Part shown: one piece after another, positions 1 through 8,413 of the stretch
How the letters are laid out: every line of letters begins with the position of its first letter
Numbering within the stretch: position 1 is the stretch's first letter
Assembly (NCBI RefSeq): GCF_003413745.1
Contig: NZ_QVID01000001.1
Span: 1,240,001-1,304,000, forward strand
DNA length: 64,000 bases
Direction of reading: 5' to 3'
From: Marixanthomonas ophiurae
GTDB taxonomy: Bacteria > Bacteroidota > Bacteroidia > Flavobacteriales > Flavobacteriaceae
The notes under the pieces: generated by a model
Database searches by the model: none
Seen by the model: only the letters and a program-made list of their open reading frames with translations
What the model was told of the DNA's origin: nothing
Made by a program: the position numbers and the translations under genes

Positions 1-860
1 GGAATTAAAGCGGTAAGCACCGTGATTTCATAATGAAGCAACCCCAAAATACCAAAAGACCACATGACACCAATGATAACTGTGGCCATGGAGATGAGTG
101 TGGCACGAATAGAACGGAAGAAAAAGAAAAATATCAATGAGGTGACTAAAAGCGCCGCACCAATGAACATTCCGATTTCATCAATTATATTTAGTGAGTT
201 TAGGGTACGTATGTAAGGCATACCCGAGGTATGGACATTAATTCCCGTTTCTTTTTCAAATTCTTCAATGCTCGGTATTAGGTCATCAACAATAAAATCT
301 TTCCGTTCCGCAGTGTTTACAATCCCTTTTTTTAAATAAACAGCCGTTCTAACAGATTTTTTATTAGGACTATATACCAGTCCATTGTAAAAAGGAAGGT
401 TGTTGAAAAGATCTTGTTTGTATTTCTGAAGTTTTTCTGAAGTAGTGATAGAATCTTCAATAAAAGGTACTAATTGAAATCCAACAGTATCTTTTTTTCG
501 TTCTAGTTTTTGAAGATCCCCAATGGACAATGTAAGGTCTACTTCATCATATCCCCCTATTTTTTTTGAAAGCTGTGTCCAAGCATTAAAATGGGAAGGA
601 GTAAAAAGGCTAGAATCTTTTATACCTAAGACTATTAAATTACCTTCTTCCCCAAATTTTGAAAGAAACTTATTGTATTCTAGGTTGATTTCGTGGTCAT
701 CGGGCAGTAAATTGGCTTCGGTGTAGGTAAAACGCATGTTTTTCCACTGTAAAGCGAAAAACACGGTAGCTACTGCAATAGCAATAATAATAAGAGTACG
801 ATTACGTAATATGAACCGGGCTACGGCACTCCAAAAACCGATACTAAAAAGTTTGTTCAA
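1..860 (-). CDS. RND/MMPL-family transporter, N-terminal part (cut by window start)
   Basis: About 286 N-terminal residues of an inner-membrane RND-superfamily permease of the MMPL type; the C-terminus lies beyond base 1. The translation shows a first membrane helix at about residues 12-32 (FILRNRTLIIIAIAVATVFF), a periplasmic domain containing the family-typical stretch YTEANLLPDDHE, and the start of the second membrane block (EIGMFIGAALLVTSLIFFFF). The start is inferred as TTG at 858-860: an in-frame stop lies a few codons upstream, the first ATG would remove the first membrane helix, and a good TAnnTTTG promoter sits just upstream. The substrate cannot be told; relatives export lipids, hopanoids or small molecules. 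Confidence 0.88.
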   Translation of the reverse strand, partial: MNKLFSIGFWSAVARFILRNRTLIIIAIAVATVFFALQWKNMRFTYTEANLLPDDHEINLEYNKFLSKFGEEGNLIVLGIKDSSLFTPSHFNAWTQLSKKIGGYDEVDLTLSIGDLQKLERKKDTVGFQLVPFIEDSITTSEKLQKYKQDLFNNLPFYNGLVYSPNKKSVRTAVYLKKGIVNTAERKDFIVDDLIPSIEEFEKETGINVHTSGMPYIRTLNSLNIIDEIGMFIGAALLVTSLIFFFFFRSIRATLISMATVIIGVMWSFGILGLLHYEITVLTALI

Positions 861-882
861 TTTATTTGTTCTTTAGAAGGCG

Positions 883-910
883 CAAAGGTATAAAATATAA
901 GGGATTGCAA
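883..910 (-). promoter_or_regulatory. Promoter of the RND transporter gene
   Basis: Read on the minus strand there is TACCTTTG (bases 890-883), matching the Bacteroidota -7 consensus TAnnTTTG, preceded after 17 bases by TTG (910-908) in the -33 position. A transcript would begin near 876, leaving a short leader before the TTG start at 860. This supports the non-ATG start. Confidence 0.6.
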
Positions 911-936
911 GTTGTTTTGCTAATGATTTTTACAGG

Positions 937-2202
937 CTAAAAGGTAGCATAAAATGTAAATTTAAACGAAATGTTATCTTCTAAATCGGGTAGATGATAA
1001 TATCCGTAGCGATACGCAAAGCTCAACCCAAAGCCAAAAATAAGTTTGTTGAGTTCAAACCCCGACTCTGAATAAAACTGGTCTAAGGTATTAAAGTTAA
1101 TACCGGTGTGCTTTTTGGGATTTTCCATGTTACCAATAGCGTGACGGGTAATTATAACTAATTCGGGTTTGAAATGATCGGAAAAATAAAACCGTCTCAG
1201 GCTGTGCTTAATCTGTAGGGTAGCAAGTTTATCTGAAAAAAACTCCCCAAAGTACATGGTTTCAAAACTTTTCCGTCCCGCAACCGAGAAGCGCTGTAAT
1301 ATTGTATTTTTAGTAGGGCTGTTGGGGTAGGCGTGAAATAAGTGTGTTAACGGTACGTCACCAATTGCATAATCACCTTCCAATAAAATACTAGTAGAGG
1401 AGAGGTCTGTGCGTTTAATATAATAGTCTAGCTTTAACCCAAATTTTGTATAATTGAAATCACTACCACCAATACCTTTTAATCCTTGGGTAACCTGTGC
1501 ACTTATTTTTGGGGAGCCATCAAAGTATTCTACAAAACCATCATTAGTAGTCGTAAAATCTTTTTTAGGGCTAATTCTAATCGAAGCAGTAATTTCACCC
1601 AACTCGTAACCATCATATATTTTACCGTCATTTATAAAGGTGTAATTTTCAATTTGCTCTACATTACTGTGAGAAATACGGAATTCTGATAAAATTTTAG
1701 GATCAAATTCACTTTGGATATTAGCCTGCCAAGTACGGTGCTTAAAAAACTGTGTCACATTAACCAAACGGGGCTCAAAAACCGAATACACGCGGGCATC
1801 GGTTAAATATTGAAAAGTTCCAATCTCTCGGATATCATCAATGTAATAAAGGTTAACCCATGTTTTAGTGTCTTTGTCTATGCGTGCGCTTCCACCTAAA
1901 CTGAACTTAAAATCGTGGTCTTTAAAACCGTGGGCTATATAGCCACCAAATTTATAATTTTCTAAAAGTCGATCATTAGTAATTCCACCAATGCCCAACC
2001 GAATACCTTCGTAATTATTGTATTTTATTAAATAGCGTAGATCGACATCAAAAAACCCAATAGGGTAAAAACCGGTATTAAAAGGATTTTTCTTTTGTTC
2101 TTTTTTAGATGCAGTTGTATCTTTTTCGGTCTTAATGGCGGGTTCTTGCGCAGCAACAACATAACCAAGCAGCAGCGAAAAAATAATAAGAAAGTTGCGC
2201 AT
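937..2202 (-). CDS. Outer-membrane beta-barrel protein related to the DUF5686 C-terminal barrel
   Basis: 421 residues beginning with a signal peptide (MRNFLIIFSLLLGYVVAAQ) and continuing as alternating aromatic/polar strands typical of an outer-membrane barrel, ending in KFTFYATF with a terminal Phe as in many barrels. The C-terminal half resembles the barrel of DUF5686 proteins (for example LLEGDYAIGDVPLTHLF, and LRRFYFSDHF). Full-length DUF5686 proteins are usually much longer and carry an N-terminal carboxypeptidase-regulatory-like domain, which is absent here. It lies downstream of frr, separated by a hairpin terminator, so it may have its own promoter. The function is unknown; a role in envelope biogenesis or transport is only inferred. 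Confidence 0.72.
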   Translation of the reverse strand: MRNFLIIFSLLLGYVVAAQEPAIKTEKDTTASKKEQKKNPFNTGFYPIGFFDVDLRYLIKYNNYEGIRLGIGGITNDRLLENYKFGGYIAHGFKDHDFKFSLGGSARIDKDTKTWVNLYYIDDIREIGTFQYLTDARVYSVFEPRLVNVTQFFKHRTWQANIQSEFDPKILSEFRISHSNVEQIENYTFINDGKIYDGYELGEITASIRISPKKDFTTTNDGFVEYFDGSPKISAQVTQGLKGIGGSDFNYTKFGLKLDYYIKRTDLSSTSILLEGDYAIGDVPLTHLFHAYPNSPTKNTILQRFSVAGRKSFETMYFGEFFSDKLATLQIKHSLRRFYFSDHFKPELVIITRHAIGNMENPKKHTGINFNTLDQFYSESGFELNKLIFGFGLSFAYRYGYYHLPDLEDNISFKFTFYATF

Positions 2203-2240
2203 ACAGGGATTCCGAAGTTTATTTTTTAAAAATATAAAGA

Positions 2241-2260
2241 AAGCGGCATAGGAGCCGCTT
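2241..2260 (-). terminator. Hairpin terminator downstream of frr
   Basis: A perfect 7-bp stem (AAGCGGC / GCCGCTT) with a 6-base loop lies between frr and the DUF5686-like gene. On the minus strand it is followed by a T-rich but interrupted run; on the plus strand the T tract is better. It is the likely 3' end of the pyrH-frr transcript. Confidence 0.5.
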
Positions 2261-2289
2261 GTTTTTGTTTTGTTTAACGTAACTATTAT

Positions 2290-2844
2290 TTAAACAGTCA
2301 TTATTTCTTTTTCTTTTTTCTCAAAAATTTGATCAATTTTAGCAATATGACTGTCCGTCATTTCCTGAATATCGTCTTCTAGATTTTTTTGTAAATCTTC
2401 TGAAATATCCAATTTTTTCAAATCGTTATTTGCATTTTTACGGTCGTTTCTAATCACAACCTTTGCCTCTTCGGCTTCGGCTTTTGCCTGCTTTGCCAAA
2501 TCTTTACGACGCTCTTCGGTTAATGGTGGTACGTTAATTATAATACTTTCACCGTTGTTTTGAGGATTGAACCCAAGATTGGCAATCTGTATTCCTTTTT
2601 CAATTTCAGGTATCAACGATTTTTCCCACGGCTGAATGGAAATGGTCATCCCGTCTGGGGTATTTACGTTAGCAACTTGACTAAGTGGAGTAGGACTACC
2701 ATAGTAATCTACCATCACACTACCTACCATAGAAGGAGAGGCTTTGCCAGCTCGTATATTCGCTAATTGTTTTTCAAGGTGGTTAACAGCTTTGTCCATA
2801 GCTTCGCGGGTGCCGTCTATCAAAAATTCAATTTCGTCTTCCAT
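2290..2844 (-). CDS. frr: Ribosome recycling factor
   Basis: 184 residues, the usual RRF length. RRF acts with EF-G to split the post-termination ribosome into subunits. The family blocks are visible: the N-terminal helix with LANIRAGKASPSMV, the central beta domain with YYGSPTPLSQVANV, then IQPWEKSLIPEIEKGIQ, and the charged C-terminal helices with LTEERRKDLAKQAKAEAE. It lies 62 bases downstream of pyrH on the same strand, the pyrH-frr order found across bacteria, and is very likely cotranscribed with it. Confidence 0.97.
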   Translation of the reverse strand: MEDEIEFLIDGTREAMDKAVNHLEKQLANIRAGKASPSMVGSVMVDYYGSPTPLSQVANVNTPDGMTISIQPWEKSLIPEIEKGIQIANLGFNPQNNGESIIINVPPLTEERRKDLAKQAKAEAEEAKVVIRNDRKNANNDLKKLDISEDLQKNLEDDIQEMTDSHIAKIDQIFEKKEKEIMTV

Positions 2845-2876
2845 TTTTAATTTTTTAAGTGTTTTTCAAAAATCAA

Positions 2877-2893
2877 GCCAGAGGTTAGCTGGC
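2877..2893 (-). other. Small hairpin in the pyrH-frr gap
   Basis: On the minus strand GCCAG and CTGGC form a 5-bp stem with a 7-base loop, followed by TTGATTTTT. It could be a weak internal terminator or processing site between pyrH and frr. The stem is short, so the call is tentative. Confidence 0.25.
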
Positions 2894-2906
2894 AAATTAT
2901 TCGATT

Positions 2907-3614
2907 TTATAAATTTACTTTAGTTCCAATTTTTTCACCTGAAACTACTTTCAGTAAATTGCCTTTTGTGTTCATGTCAAAAACAATGATGGGCAGTTTG
3001 TTTTCTTGGCTTAAGGTAAAGGCAGTAGTGTCCATCACTTTTAACCCTTTTTTTAGAACATCTTCAAATGTAATATAATCATATTTTTCGGCAGCTTTGT
3101 CTTTCTCAGGGTCGCTGGTATAGATACCATCTACGCGTGTTCCTTTTAAAATAACATCGGCGTGAATTTCGATTGCCCGCAATACGGCTGCACTATCAGT
3201 AGTAAAATAAGGATTTCCAGTACCACCGCCAAAAATAACTACACGTCCTTTTTCAAGATGGCGAATGGCTTTTCTTCGTATAAAAGGTTCTGCTACTTCG
3301 TTTATTTTAATGGCGCTTTGCAAGCGGGTAGGCACTTCCTCATCTTCTAAGGCACTTTGTAATGCTAGGCCATTTATAACTGTGGCAAGCATTCCCATAT
3401 GATCACCTTGTACGCGATCCATTCCGCGACTAGCTCCAGCAACACCTCTAAAAATGTTTCCGCCGCCAATTACTATGGCCACTTCAACCCCTTTATCAAT
3501 AAGTTGTTTTATTTCTTCAGCGTATTCTTTCAGCCTTTCAGGATCTATCCCGTATTGGCGTTTCCCCATTAAAGCTTCGCCTGATAATTTTAAAAGGATT
3601 CTTTCGTATTGCAT
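2907..3614 (-). CDS. pyrH: UMP kinase
   Basis: 235 residues of the bacterial hexameric UMP kinase (amino-acid kinase fold), converting UMP and ATP to UDP and ADP in pyrimidine synthesis. Visible blocks are [12 protein letters not shown] at the N-terminus, the glycine-rich [11 protein letters not shown], the dimer/nucleotide region [16 protein letters not shown], the [15 protein letters not shown] loop, and [14 protein letters not shown]. Length and ends match the family. It is the first gene of the pyrH-frr unit and has a leader of about 100 bases containing three hairpins. Confidence 0.97.
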   Translation of the reverse strand: MQYERILLKLSGEALMGKRQYGIDPERLKEYAEEIKQLIDKGVEVAIVIGGGNIFRGVAGASRGMDRVQGDHMGMLATVINGLALQSALEDEEVPTRLQSAIKINEVAEPFIRRKAIRHLEKGRVVIFGGGTGNPYFTTDSAAVLRAIEIHADVILKGTRVDGIYTSDPEKDKAAEKYDYITFEDVLKKGLKVMDTTAFTLSQENKLPIIVFDMNTKGNLLKVVSGEKIGTKVNL

Positions 3615-3627
3615 AGTGGTGTTTTAC

Positions 3628-3733
3628 TCGATAATCGAGATTTGAATGCTCCGAGGCTTTCCTCGAAACCAAACTGTTTTTTCTATAAATGTCTTGTGGA
3701 TCTGCCACAAGGTAATTTACTTGAGCAAAAATA
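3628..3733 (-). promoter_or_regulatory. pyrH leader: -7 promoter box and three hairpins
   Basis: On the minus strand a TATTTTTG box (3733-3726) fits the Bacteroidota -7 consensus, though no clear -33 TTTG is seen. The leader then holds three perfect inverted repeats: CTTGTGG/CCACAAG (3693-3711), CGAGG/CCTCG (3652-3665) and CTCGAT/ATCGAG (3628-3640). Such a row may regulate or stabilise the pyrH message. No known riboswitch is recognised. Confidence 0.4.
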
Positions 3734-3872
3734 ATGAAAAATTTTGTACGGTGTGGAGAAATTTAAAAAGGTTGAAAGATTCCAAATCTTTAATTAATAT
3801 TAAACTATGATGACATATTGAAGTGACTTCGATGTAAAGGCATATAGACGATTAACTTAAAATTACTTTATT

Positions 3873-5255
3873 ATGAAAAATCAATTACTGCTTTTCTTCT
3901 GCTTGCTTGCCATAGGTGTAACAGCGCAACAGCCCAACGGTTCTCATTTTTCCTTTACTCCTGCGGAATTTGAAAAAACCGAATGTATTTCAGCTTCCGA
4001 AAGGCAAGCGGTACGACAAACTATTTCGGAAAACAAAAAACAAATTTTAAAGAAGAATCCCACTGCATTTCAGCAAAGGGGCGGTTCACCTTTGTTTATT
4101 CAACCAATACGTGCCAATCCTAGCTTTGATGATTATGGCTATTTCATTATCAACAATCAGGTAGATCACGATTTAACCCCCAATGGAAGCTTATTAGATT
4201 ATGACTGTAACGAACGAACTTACGATTGGGCAACAGGCAACCATGAGGGTACCGATTATGTATTATGGCCGTATCCATGGAAACGCATGCAAGAAGAGGT
4301 AATGCAGGTAATAGCGGCTGCGCCGGGTATCATTATCGAAAAACGAGATGGTAATTTTGACCTTAACTGCCAAAACAACGGTAACCCAAACTGGAACGGA
4401 ATCATTATTGAGCATCCAGACGGTTCGCAAGCTTGGTATTGGCACTTTAAAGATGGTGCTATTACGGCTAAAAATATTGGTGATACGGTTGAAGTAGGTG
4501 AATACCTTGGTGCTGCCGGAAGCTCGGGCAGTAGTACTATTCCACATTTGCATTTTGAGGTGTATGATGCCAACGGAAACTTAATAGATCCTTACGAAGG
4601 TCCTTGTAATGATATGAACCCTTCCAGTTGGTGGGCGGACCAACCAGATTATTTTGTGCCTGAAATCAATCGCCTTTCAACACATAACTCGTCCAATTTT
4701 GATACAGAATGTGGCGTAGTGGAAAACACGTATGAGGAATTGAATTTTGAACCAGGCGAAGATGTGATTTTCCATATTTATTATCGAGACATTAGCACGG
4801 ATGATAACACCCACATAACGGTTACCAAACCGGATGGCTCTATTTTATACGATTATGATTTTACTTCGCCTTGGCCCAATTACACCGGAGTGTATGCCGA
4901 ATGGGTTTTTCCTGTTGATGCTACTTGGCCAGACGGAGTCTATACTATAACGGCCGAATTTTACGGAACTACGTACGAAACCATTTTTGGAGTAAACACC
5001 AATCTTGGAACTGAAGAAGAGGAACTTCAAGAACTATCCATTTACCCTAATCCAACTTCAGGAATTGTGTTTTTTGAAAGCAACTCCGTAATTGAAAAAA
5101 TTGAAATTTATGATATGTTAGGGCGAAAGGTATTGCAGCAATTTTCAGCTGAACGAAAATTAGAGATTAATACCGAAACTTGGAGTAGTGGGCTGTATTT
5201 GGCTTTTATTACTTCAGAAGGGAAAACTGTTTCGAGAAAAATTGTGAAGAAATAA
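3873..5255 (+). CDS. Secreted M23-family metallopeptidase with T9SS sorting domain
   Basis: 460 residues. A signal peptide (MKNQLLLFFCLLAIGVTAQ) is followed by a LytM/M23 domain at about 85-250 and a type IX secretion C-terminal domain at about 380-460 (SIYPNPTSG to the end in KKIVKK-like lysines). The zinc-site pattern is intact: H124xxxD128 (NHEGTD), His191 in WYWHFKD and H225xH227 (PHLHFEV). Relatives cleave peptide cross-bridges in peptidoglycan or act as secreted peptidases; the CTD predicts export through the Por/T9SS machinery and anchoring or release at the cell surface. The middle part (about 250-375) resembles an accessory beta domain. It is a single gene, convergent with tsf and separated from it by a shared terminator. 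Confidence 0.9.
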   Translation: MKNQLLLFFCLLAIGVTAQQPNGSHFSFTPAEFEKTECISASERQAVRQTISENKKQILKKNPTAFQQRGGSPLFIQPIRANPSFDDYGYFIINNQVDHDLTPNGSLLDYDCNERTYDWATGNHEGTDYVLWPYPWKRMQEEVMQVIAAAPGIIIEKRDGNFDLNCQNNGNPNWNGIIIEHPDGSQAWYWHFKDGAITAKNIGDTVEVGEYLGAAGSSGSSTIPHLHFEVYDANGNLIDPYEGPCNDMNPSSWWADQPDYFVPEINRLSTHNSSNFDTECGVVENTYEELNFEPGEDVIFHIYYRDISTDDNTHITVTKPDGSILYDYDFTSPWPNYTGVYAEWVFPVDATWPDGVYTITAEFYGTTYETIFGVNTNLGTEEEELQELSIYPNPTSGIVFFESNSVIEKIEIYDMLGRKVLQQFSAERKLEINTETWSSGLYLAFITSEGKTVSRKIVKK

Positions 5256-5270
5256 TTTTTAGTTAATACA

Positions 5271-5307
5271 AAAAAAGAGGTTTCAGCAATAGTTGAAACC
5301 TCTTTTT
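5271..5307. terminator. Bidirectional terminator between the M23 gene and tsf
   Basis: An inverted repeat AAAAAGAGGTTTCA / TGAAACCTCTTTTT-like (stem about 13 bp with one imperfect position, small loop) has an A tract on one side and a T tract on the other. It therefore works as a Rho-independent terminator in both directions for the two convergent genes. Confidence 0.8.
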
Positions 5308-5327
5308 ACTTATTATATGGTATATGT

Positions 5328-6149
5328 TTAGTCTAGAGAAACACGTTCAAAAGCTACCACTTCTACGTCACCAAATGATTTTACATATTGAGCAACACTT
5401 TGTTTGTTGTCTTTAATAAAAGCTTGGTTTACCAACGTATTGTCTTTAAAGAAACGCTTAATTTTACCTTTGGCAATATTGTCTAACATTTCCTCTGGCT
5501 TCCCTTCTTGGCGTAATTGATCTTTAGCAATCTCGATTTCTTTATCGATTGTTGATTGATCTACACCATCTTCGTTTAAAGCAACTGGGTTCATCGCTGC
5601 AGCTTGCATAGAAATATCTTTGGCAACCTCTTCAGCATTATCAACATTTTTTGAAAGTCCTGTTACTACAGCAATTCTATTTCCTGCGTGGATATAAGAA
5701 CCTACAAAAGGAGCTTCTAAAATTTTAAAAGCACCAATTTCAACTTTCTCACCAATTACACCAGTTTGCTCAGTTAATTTTTCCTGAACTGTGATGCCAT
5801 TGTAATCTGCAGCTAAAAATTCATCTTTAGATGAAGTGTTTAAAGCTAACTCAGCAAAATCGTTTGCCAATTTTACGAAACCATCGTTTTTGGCCACAAA
5901 GTCTGTTTCACAGTTAAGAGAAACAATAACACCTTTAGAGTTGTCCTTGTTTACTTTTGCGATTACAGCACCTTCACCAGATTCACGGTCGGCTCTTTTA
6001 GCAGCAATTTTCTGTCCTTTTTTACGAAGAATTTCAATTGCTTTGTCAAAATCACCTTCTGCTTCGACCAATGCTTTTTTACAGTCCATCATACCGGCAC
6101 CGGTAGATTTTCTTAATTTATTTACTTCTGCGGCGGTTATTTTTGCCAT
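5328..6149 (-). CDS. tsf: Translation elongation factor Ts
   Basis: 273 residues. EF-Ts is the nucleotide exchange factor that regenerates EF-Tu-GTP. The N-terminal UBA-like domain (VNKLRKSTGAGMMDCKKAL...GDFDKAIEILRKKG) and the signature CETDFVAKND in the EF-Tu contact region are both present. It is the last gene of the rplM-rpsI-rpsB-tsf block, 98 bases after rpsB with a terminator-like hairpin in the gap, and ends at the bidirectional terminator. Confidence 0.97.
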   Translation of the reverse strand: MAKITAAEVNKLRKSTGAGMMDCKKALVEAEGDFDKAIEILRKKGQKIAAKRADRESGEGAVIAKVNKDNSKGVIVSLNCETDFVAKNDGFVKLANDFAELALNTSSKDEFLAADYNGITVQEKLTEQTGVIGEKVEIGAFKILEAPFVGSYIHAGNRIAVVTGLSKNVDNAEEVAKDISMQAAAMNPVALNEDGVDQSTIDKEIEIAKDQLRQEGKPEEMLDNIAKGKIKRFFKDNTLVNQAFIKDNKQSVAQYVKSFGDVEVVAFERVSLD

Positions 6150-6174
6150 CTTTATTACGTTTTTAATGTATTAG

Positions 6175-6222
6175 TAAAAAAGCCGTTCAATTGATTTTCA
6201 ACAAAGAAAATAACCAAACGGC
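6175..6222 (-). terminator. Terminator-like hairpin between rpsB and tsf
   Basis: On the minus strand GCCGTT (6222-6217) pairs with AACGGC (6187-6182). The inner parts also pair imperfectly (GTTATTTTC with GAAAATCAA) around a short loop, and seven T follow (6181-6175). The form is that of an intrinsic terminator placed inside the rpsB-tsf operon, so it may lower tsf expression relative to rpsB. Confidence 0.55.
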
Positions 6223-6247
6223 AAATTTGTTTTAACAATGGGTTATT

Positions 6248-7198
6248 TTATTCTTCTTCTTTAGCAGCTTTCTTCTTTGCTTTTGCATCAGAAGTTTTTT
6301 CTTTCTTGGCGTCAGCTTTCTCTAAAGTTTCTTCTTTAGACTCTAATTTAGTCGGCTTTTTAGCCTCCTTCATTGCTTTTTTATCTTCTTTGTCTTTAGA
6401 AGGAACTTCTTTTTTGTCAGCGTTCTTTTCTTTAGCCTCTTCTTCTTTCTTCGCTTCCTTTTTAGCTTTTTTAGCTGCTTTTTCTTCTTCGCTCTTTTCT
6501 TTCCCGGCTTTACGTTCTGCAAGACCTTCTATGATAGCTTCAGAAACTTTACCAACGATTTTCTCAATAGATTTAGATGCATCATCATTAGATGGAATTG
6601 CATAATCAATCTCACGTGGATCACTGTTGGTATCCACCATTGCAAAAATTGGAATGTTTAATTTTTGAGCTTCTTTAACTGCAATGTGCTCGCGAGTAGT
6701 ATCTACTACAAACAATGCACCAGGAAGACGGCTCATATCACTAATAGAACCTAAGTTCTTTTCTAGCTTAGCACGAAGACGATCTACTTGTAAACGTTCT
6801 TTCTTAGAAAGTGTATTAAAAGTACCATCTTGTTTCATTCTATCAATAGAAGCCATTTTTTTAACAGCTCTTCTGATAGTTACAAAATTAGTAAGCATTC
6901 CACCAGGCCATCTTTCAGTAATGTATGGCATTTTGGCGTCGCTTGCTTTTTCTGAAACGATGTCTTTTGCTTGTTTTTTAGTAGCTACGAAAAGAATTTT
7001 TCTTCCGCTTGCTGCAATCTTTTTTAAGGCTTCATTCGCCTCTTCTAGCTTTGCAGATGTTTTATAAAGGTTGATAATGTGGATTCCGTTACGCTCCATA
7101 TAGATATATGGTGCCATATTTGGATTCCATTTACGGGTTAGGTGACCAAAGTGTACACCTGCGTCAAGTAACGACTTAACTTCTTTGTTGTCTGCCAT
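6248..7198 (-). CDS. rpsB: 30S ribosomal protein S2 with lysine/glutamate-rich C-terminal extension
   Basis: 316 residues. The S2 core occupies about 1-229, with LLDAGVHFGHLTRKWNPNM, FVATKKQAKDIV, ERWPGGMLTNF and LPGALFVVDTTREHIAV. Ordinary S2 is about 230-260 residues; here roughly 86 further residues consist almost only of K, E, A, D and S (GKEKSEEEKAAKKAKKEAK and onward), with predicted disorder or single helix. Low-complexity tails on S2 occur in other Bacteroidota as far as I know. The gene follows rpsI after a 206-base gap full of hairpins and precedes tsf. Confidence 0.96.
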   Translation of the reverse strand: MADNKEVKSLLDAGVHFGHLTRKWNPNMAPYIYMERNGIHIINLYKTSAKLEEANEALKKIAASGRKILFVATKKQAKDIVSEKASDAKMPYITERWPGGMLTNFVTIRRAVKKMASIDRMKQDGTFNTLSKKERLQVDRLRAKLEKNLGSISDMSRLPGALFVVDTTREHIAVKEAQKLNIPIFAMVDTNSDPREIDYAIPSNDDASKSIEKIVGKVSEAIIEGLAERKAGKEKSEEEKAAKKAKKEAKKEEEAKEKNADKKEVPSKDKEDKKAMKEAKKPTKLESKEETLEKADAKKEKTSDAKAKKKAAKEEE

Positions 7199-7404
7199 TT
7201 TGTTTTAGTTTACGTTCCTGTTTAGATAGCAACCTTTCCTATATAGTAGGACTTGGTTTAGATGCTAAACTAACTTCCGCGACATACGGAATTAACAGCT
7301 TGTTTATAATTATAGTTTGTATTTGAATGGTTCTCTTTCGAATATACATAAGAAAGAGAACCAATTTTTTCTGTGTAAAAACGGTATCTGGCCGAAGCCG
7401 AAGA
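7199..7404 (-). promoter_or_regulatory. Structured rpsI-rpsB gap, candidate rpsB leader
   Basis: On the minus strand there is a perfect 11-bp stem (GGTTCTCTTTC / GAAAGAGAACC, 7362-7329) without a T tract. After it come three short hairpins: TCCG/CGGA (7290-7276), GTTTAG/CTAAAC (7270-7256) and TCCTA/TAGGA (7251-7237). ATCTAAAC occurs twice, inside the second hairpin and again at 7227-7220, so GTTTAG can pair with either copy. This would allow alternative folds just before the rpsB start. I see no clear TAnnTTTG promoter in the gap. Autoregulation by S2 is an inference. Confidence 0.4.
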
Positions 7405-7791
7405 TTAACGTTTTGAGAATTGGAATTTTTTACGCGCTTTCTTCTGTCCGAATTTCTTACGCTCCACCATTCTTGGATCTCTTGTTAGCAATCCTTCTGG
7501 TTTTAAAATACCTCTGTTCTCTTCGTTAAGCTCACACATGGCTCTAGATAGGGCCAAACGGATCGCTTCAGCTTGTCCGGTGATTCCTCCTCCAAATACA
7601 TTTACTGAAACGTCAAAGTTTTTGTCGTTTTCAGTTAACATAAGAGCTTGTTTAACTTTATATTGTAACGTACCTGTGGTAAAGTATTTTTCCATATCAC
7701 GTTTATTGATAGTGATATTCCCTTTTCCATCAGAAAGGTACACACGCGCAACAGCGGTTTTTCTTCTTCCTATTTTGTGAATAACTTCCAT
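7405..7791 (-). CDS. rpsI: 30S ribosomal protein S9
   Basis: 128 residues, normal S9 length. The family features are IGRRKTAVARVYL near the N-terminus, the central VFGGGITGQAEAIRLALSRA, and the basic C-terminal tail ending in FQFSKR that reaches the ribosomal P site. The start codon overlaps the rplM stop by one base (TAATG at 7791), so the two are translationally coupled, as in most bacteria. Confidence 0.98.
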   Translation of the reverse strand: MEVIHKIGRRKTAVARVYLSDGKGNITINKRDMEKYFTTGTLQYKVKQALMLTENDKNFDVSVNVFGGGITGQAEAIRLALSRAMCELNEENRGILKPEGLLTRDPRMVERKKFGQKKARKKFQFSKR

Positions 7792-8246
7792 TACTTGATA
7801 TCGTTAAGGTTAATGGTTTTTGGTTTTTGTGCGTCTTGATCGTGCTCAGCACCTGCATATACTTTAAGGTTTCTGAAAAGATTTGCTCCTAATTTATTTT
7901 TAGGCAACATTCCTTTTACGGCTTTTTCTACTACTCTCGCAGGATCTTTTCCGTATAATTCTTCTGCAGTTAAGCTACGTTGTCCACCTGGATACCCTGT
8001 GTGACGAATGTATTGTTTTTCGTTCCACTTGTTTCCAGTCAATACAATTTTACTTGCATTTGTAATTACAACGTTATCTCCACAATCTACGTGAGGAGTA
8101 AAATTAGGTTTGTGCTTACCACGTAGCAATTTTGCTACCACACTGGCCATGCGACCTAGCGTTTGTCCATCAGCATCCACATGCAACCACTCTTTGTTTA
8201 CAGTAGCGCTGTTTGCTGAAATTGTTTTATAACTTAGTGTATCCAC
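7791..8246 (-). CDS. rplM: 50S ribosomal protein L13
   Basis: 151 residues. L13 binds 23S rRNA early in 50S assembly. Recognised from [49 protein letters not shown] and [11 protein letters not shown]. It is the first gene of the rplM-rpsI(-rpsB-tsf) unit and has a good promoter about 75 bases upstream. Confidence 0.98.
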   Translation of the reverse strand: MDTLSYKTISANSATVNKEWLHVDADGQTLGRMASVVAKLLRGKHKPNFTPHVDCGDNVVITNASKIVLTGNKWNEKQYIRHTGYPGGQRSLTAEELYGKDPARVVEKAVKGMLPKNKLGANLFRNLKVYAGAEHDQDAQKPKTINLNDIK

Positions 8247-8320
8247 TTTTAATAATTTTTTCTACTGGCATTCACCTACCAACAGGTTAAACATTTCCTT
8301 CTTTTGGATAAATCGGGGTG

Positions 8321-8350
8321 CAAATGTACTATTATTTATTTGAAAAACAA
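8321..8350 (-). promoter_or_regulatory. Promoter of rplM-rpsI
   Basis: On the minus strand TACATTTG (8328-8321) matches TAnnTTTG, with TTG at 8350-8348 upstream in the -33 position. The expected transcript start is near 8314, about 68 bases before the rplM ATG. Confidence 0.6.
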
Positions 8351-8413
8351 CACCCAAGGTTTTAAATTTTTATGCCTCAAAGTGATAGCTACTTAATTTT
8401 CTTTATAGGGTGA

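Noticed and set aside
6306-7067. Plus-strand open frames opposite rpsB
   Set aside because: Shadow frames of the S2 gene and its low-complexity tail; no ribosome binding site or homology.
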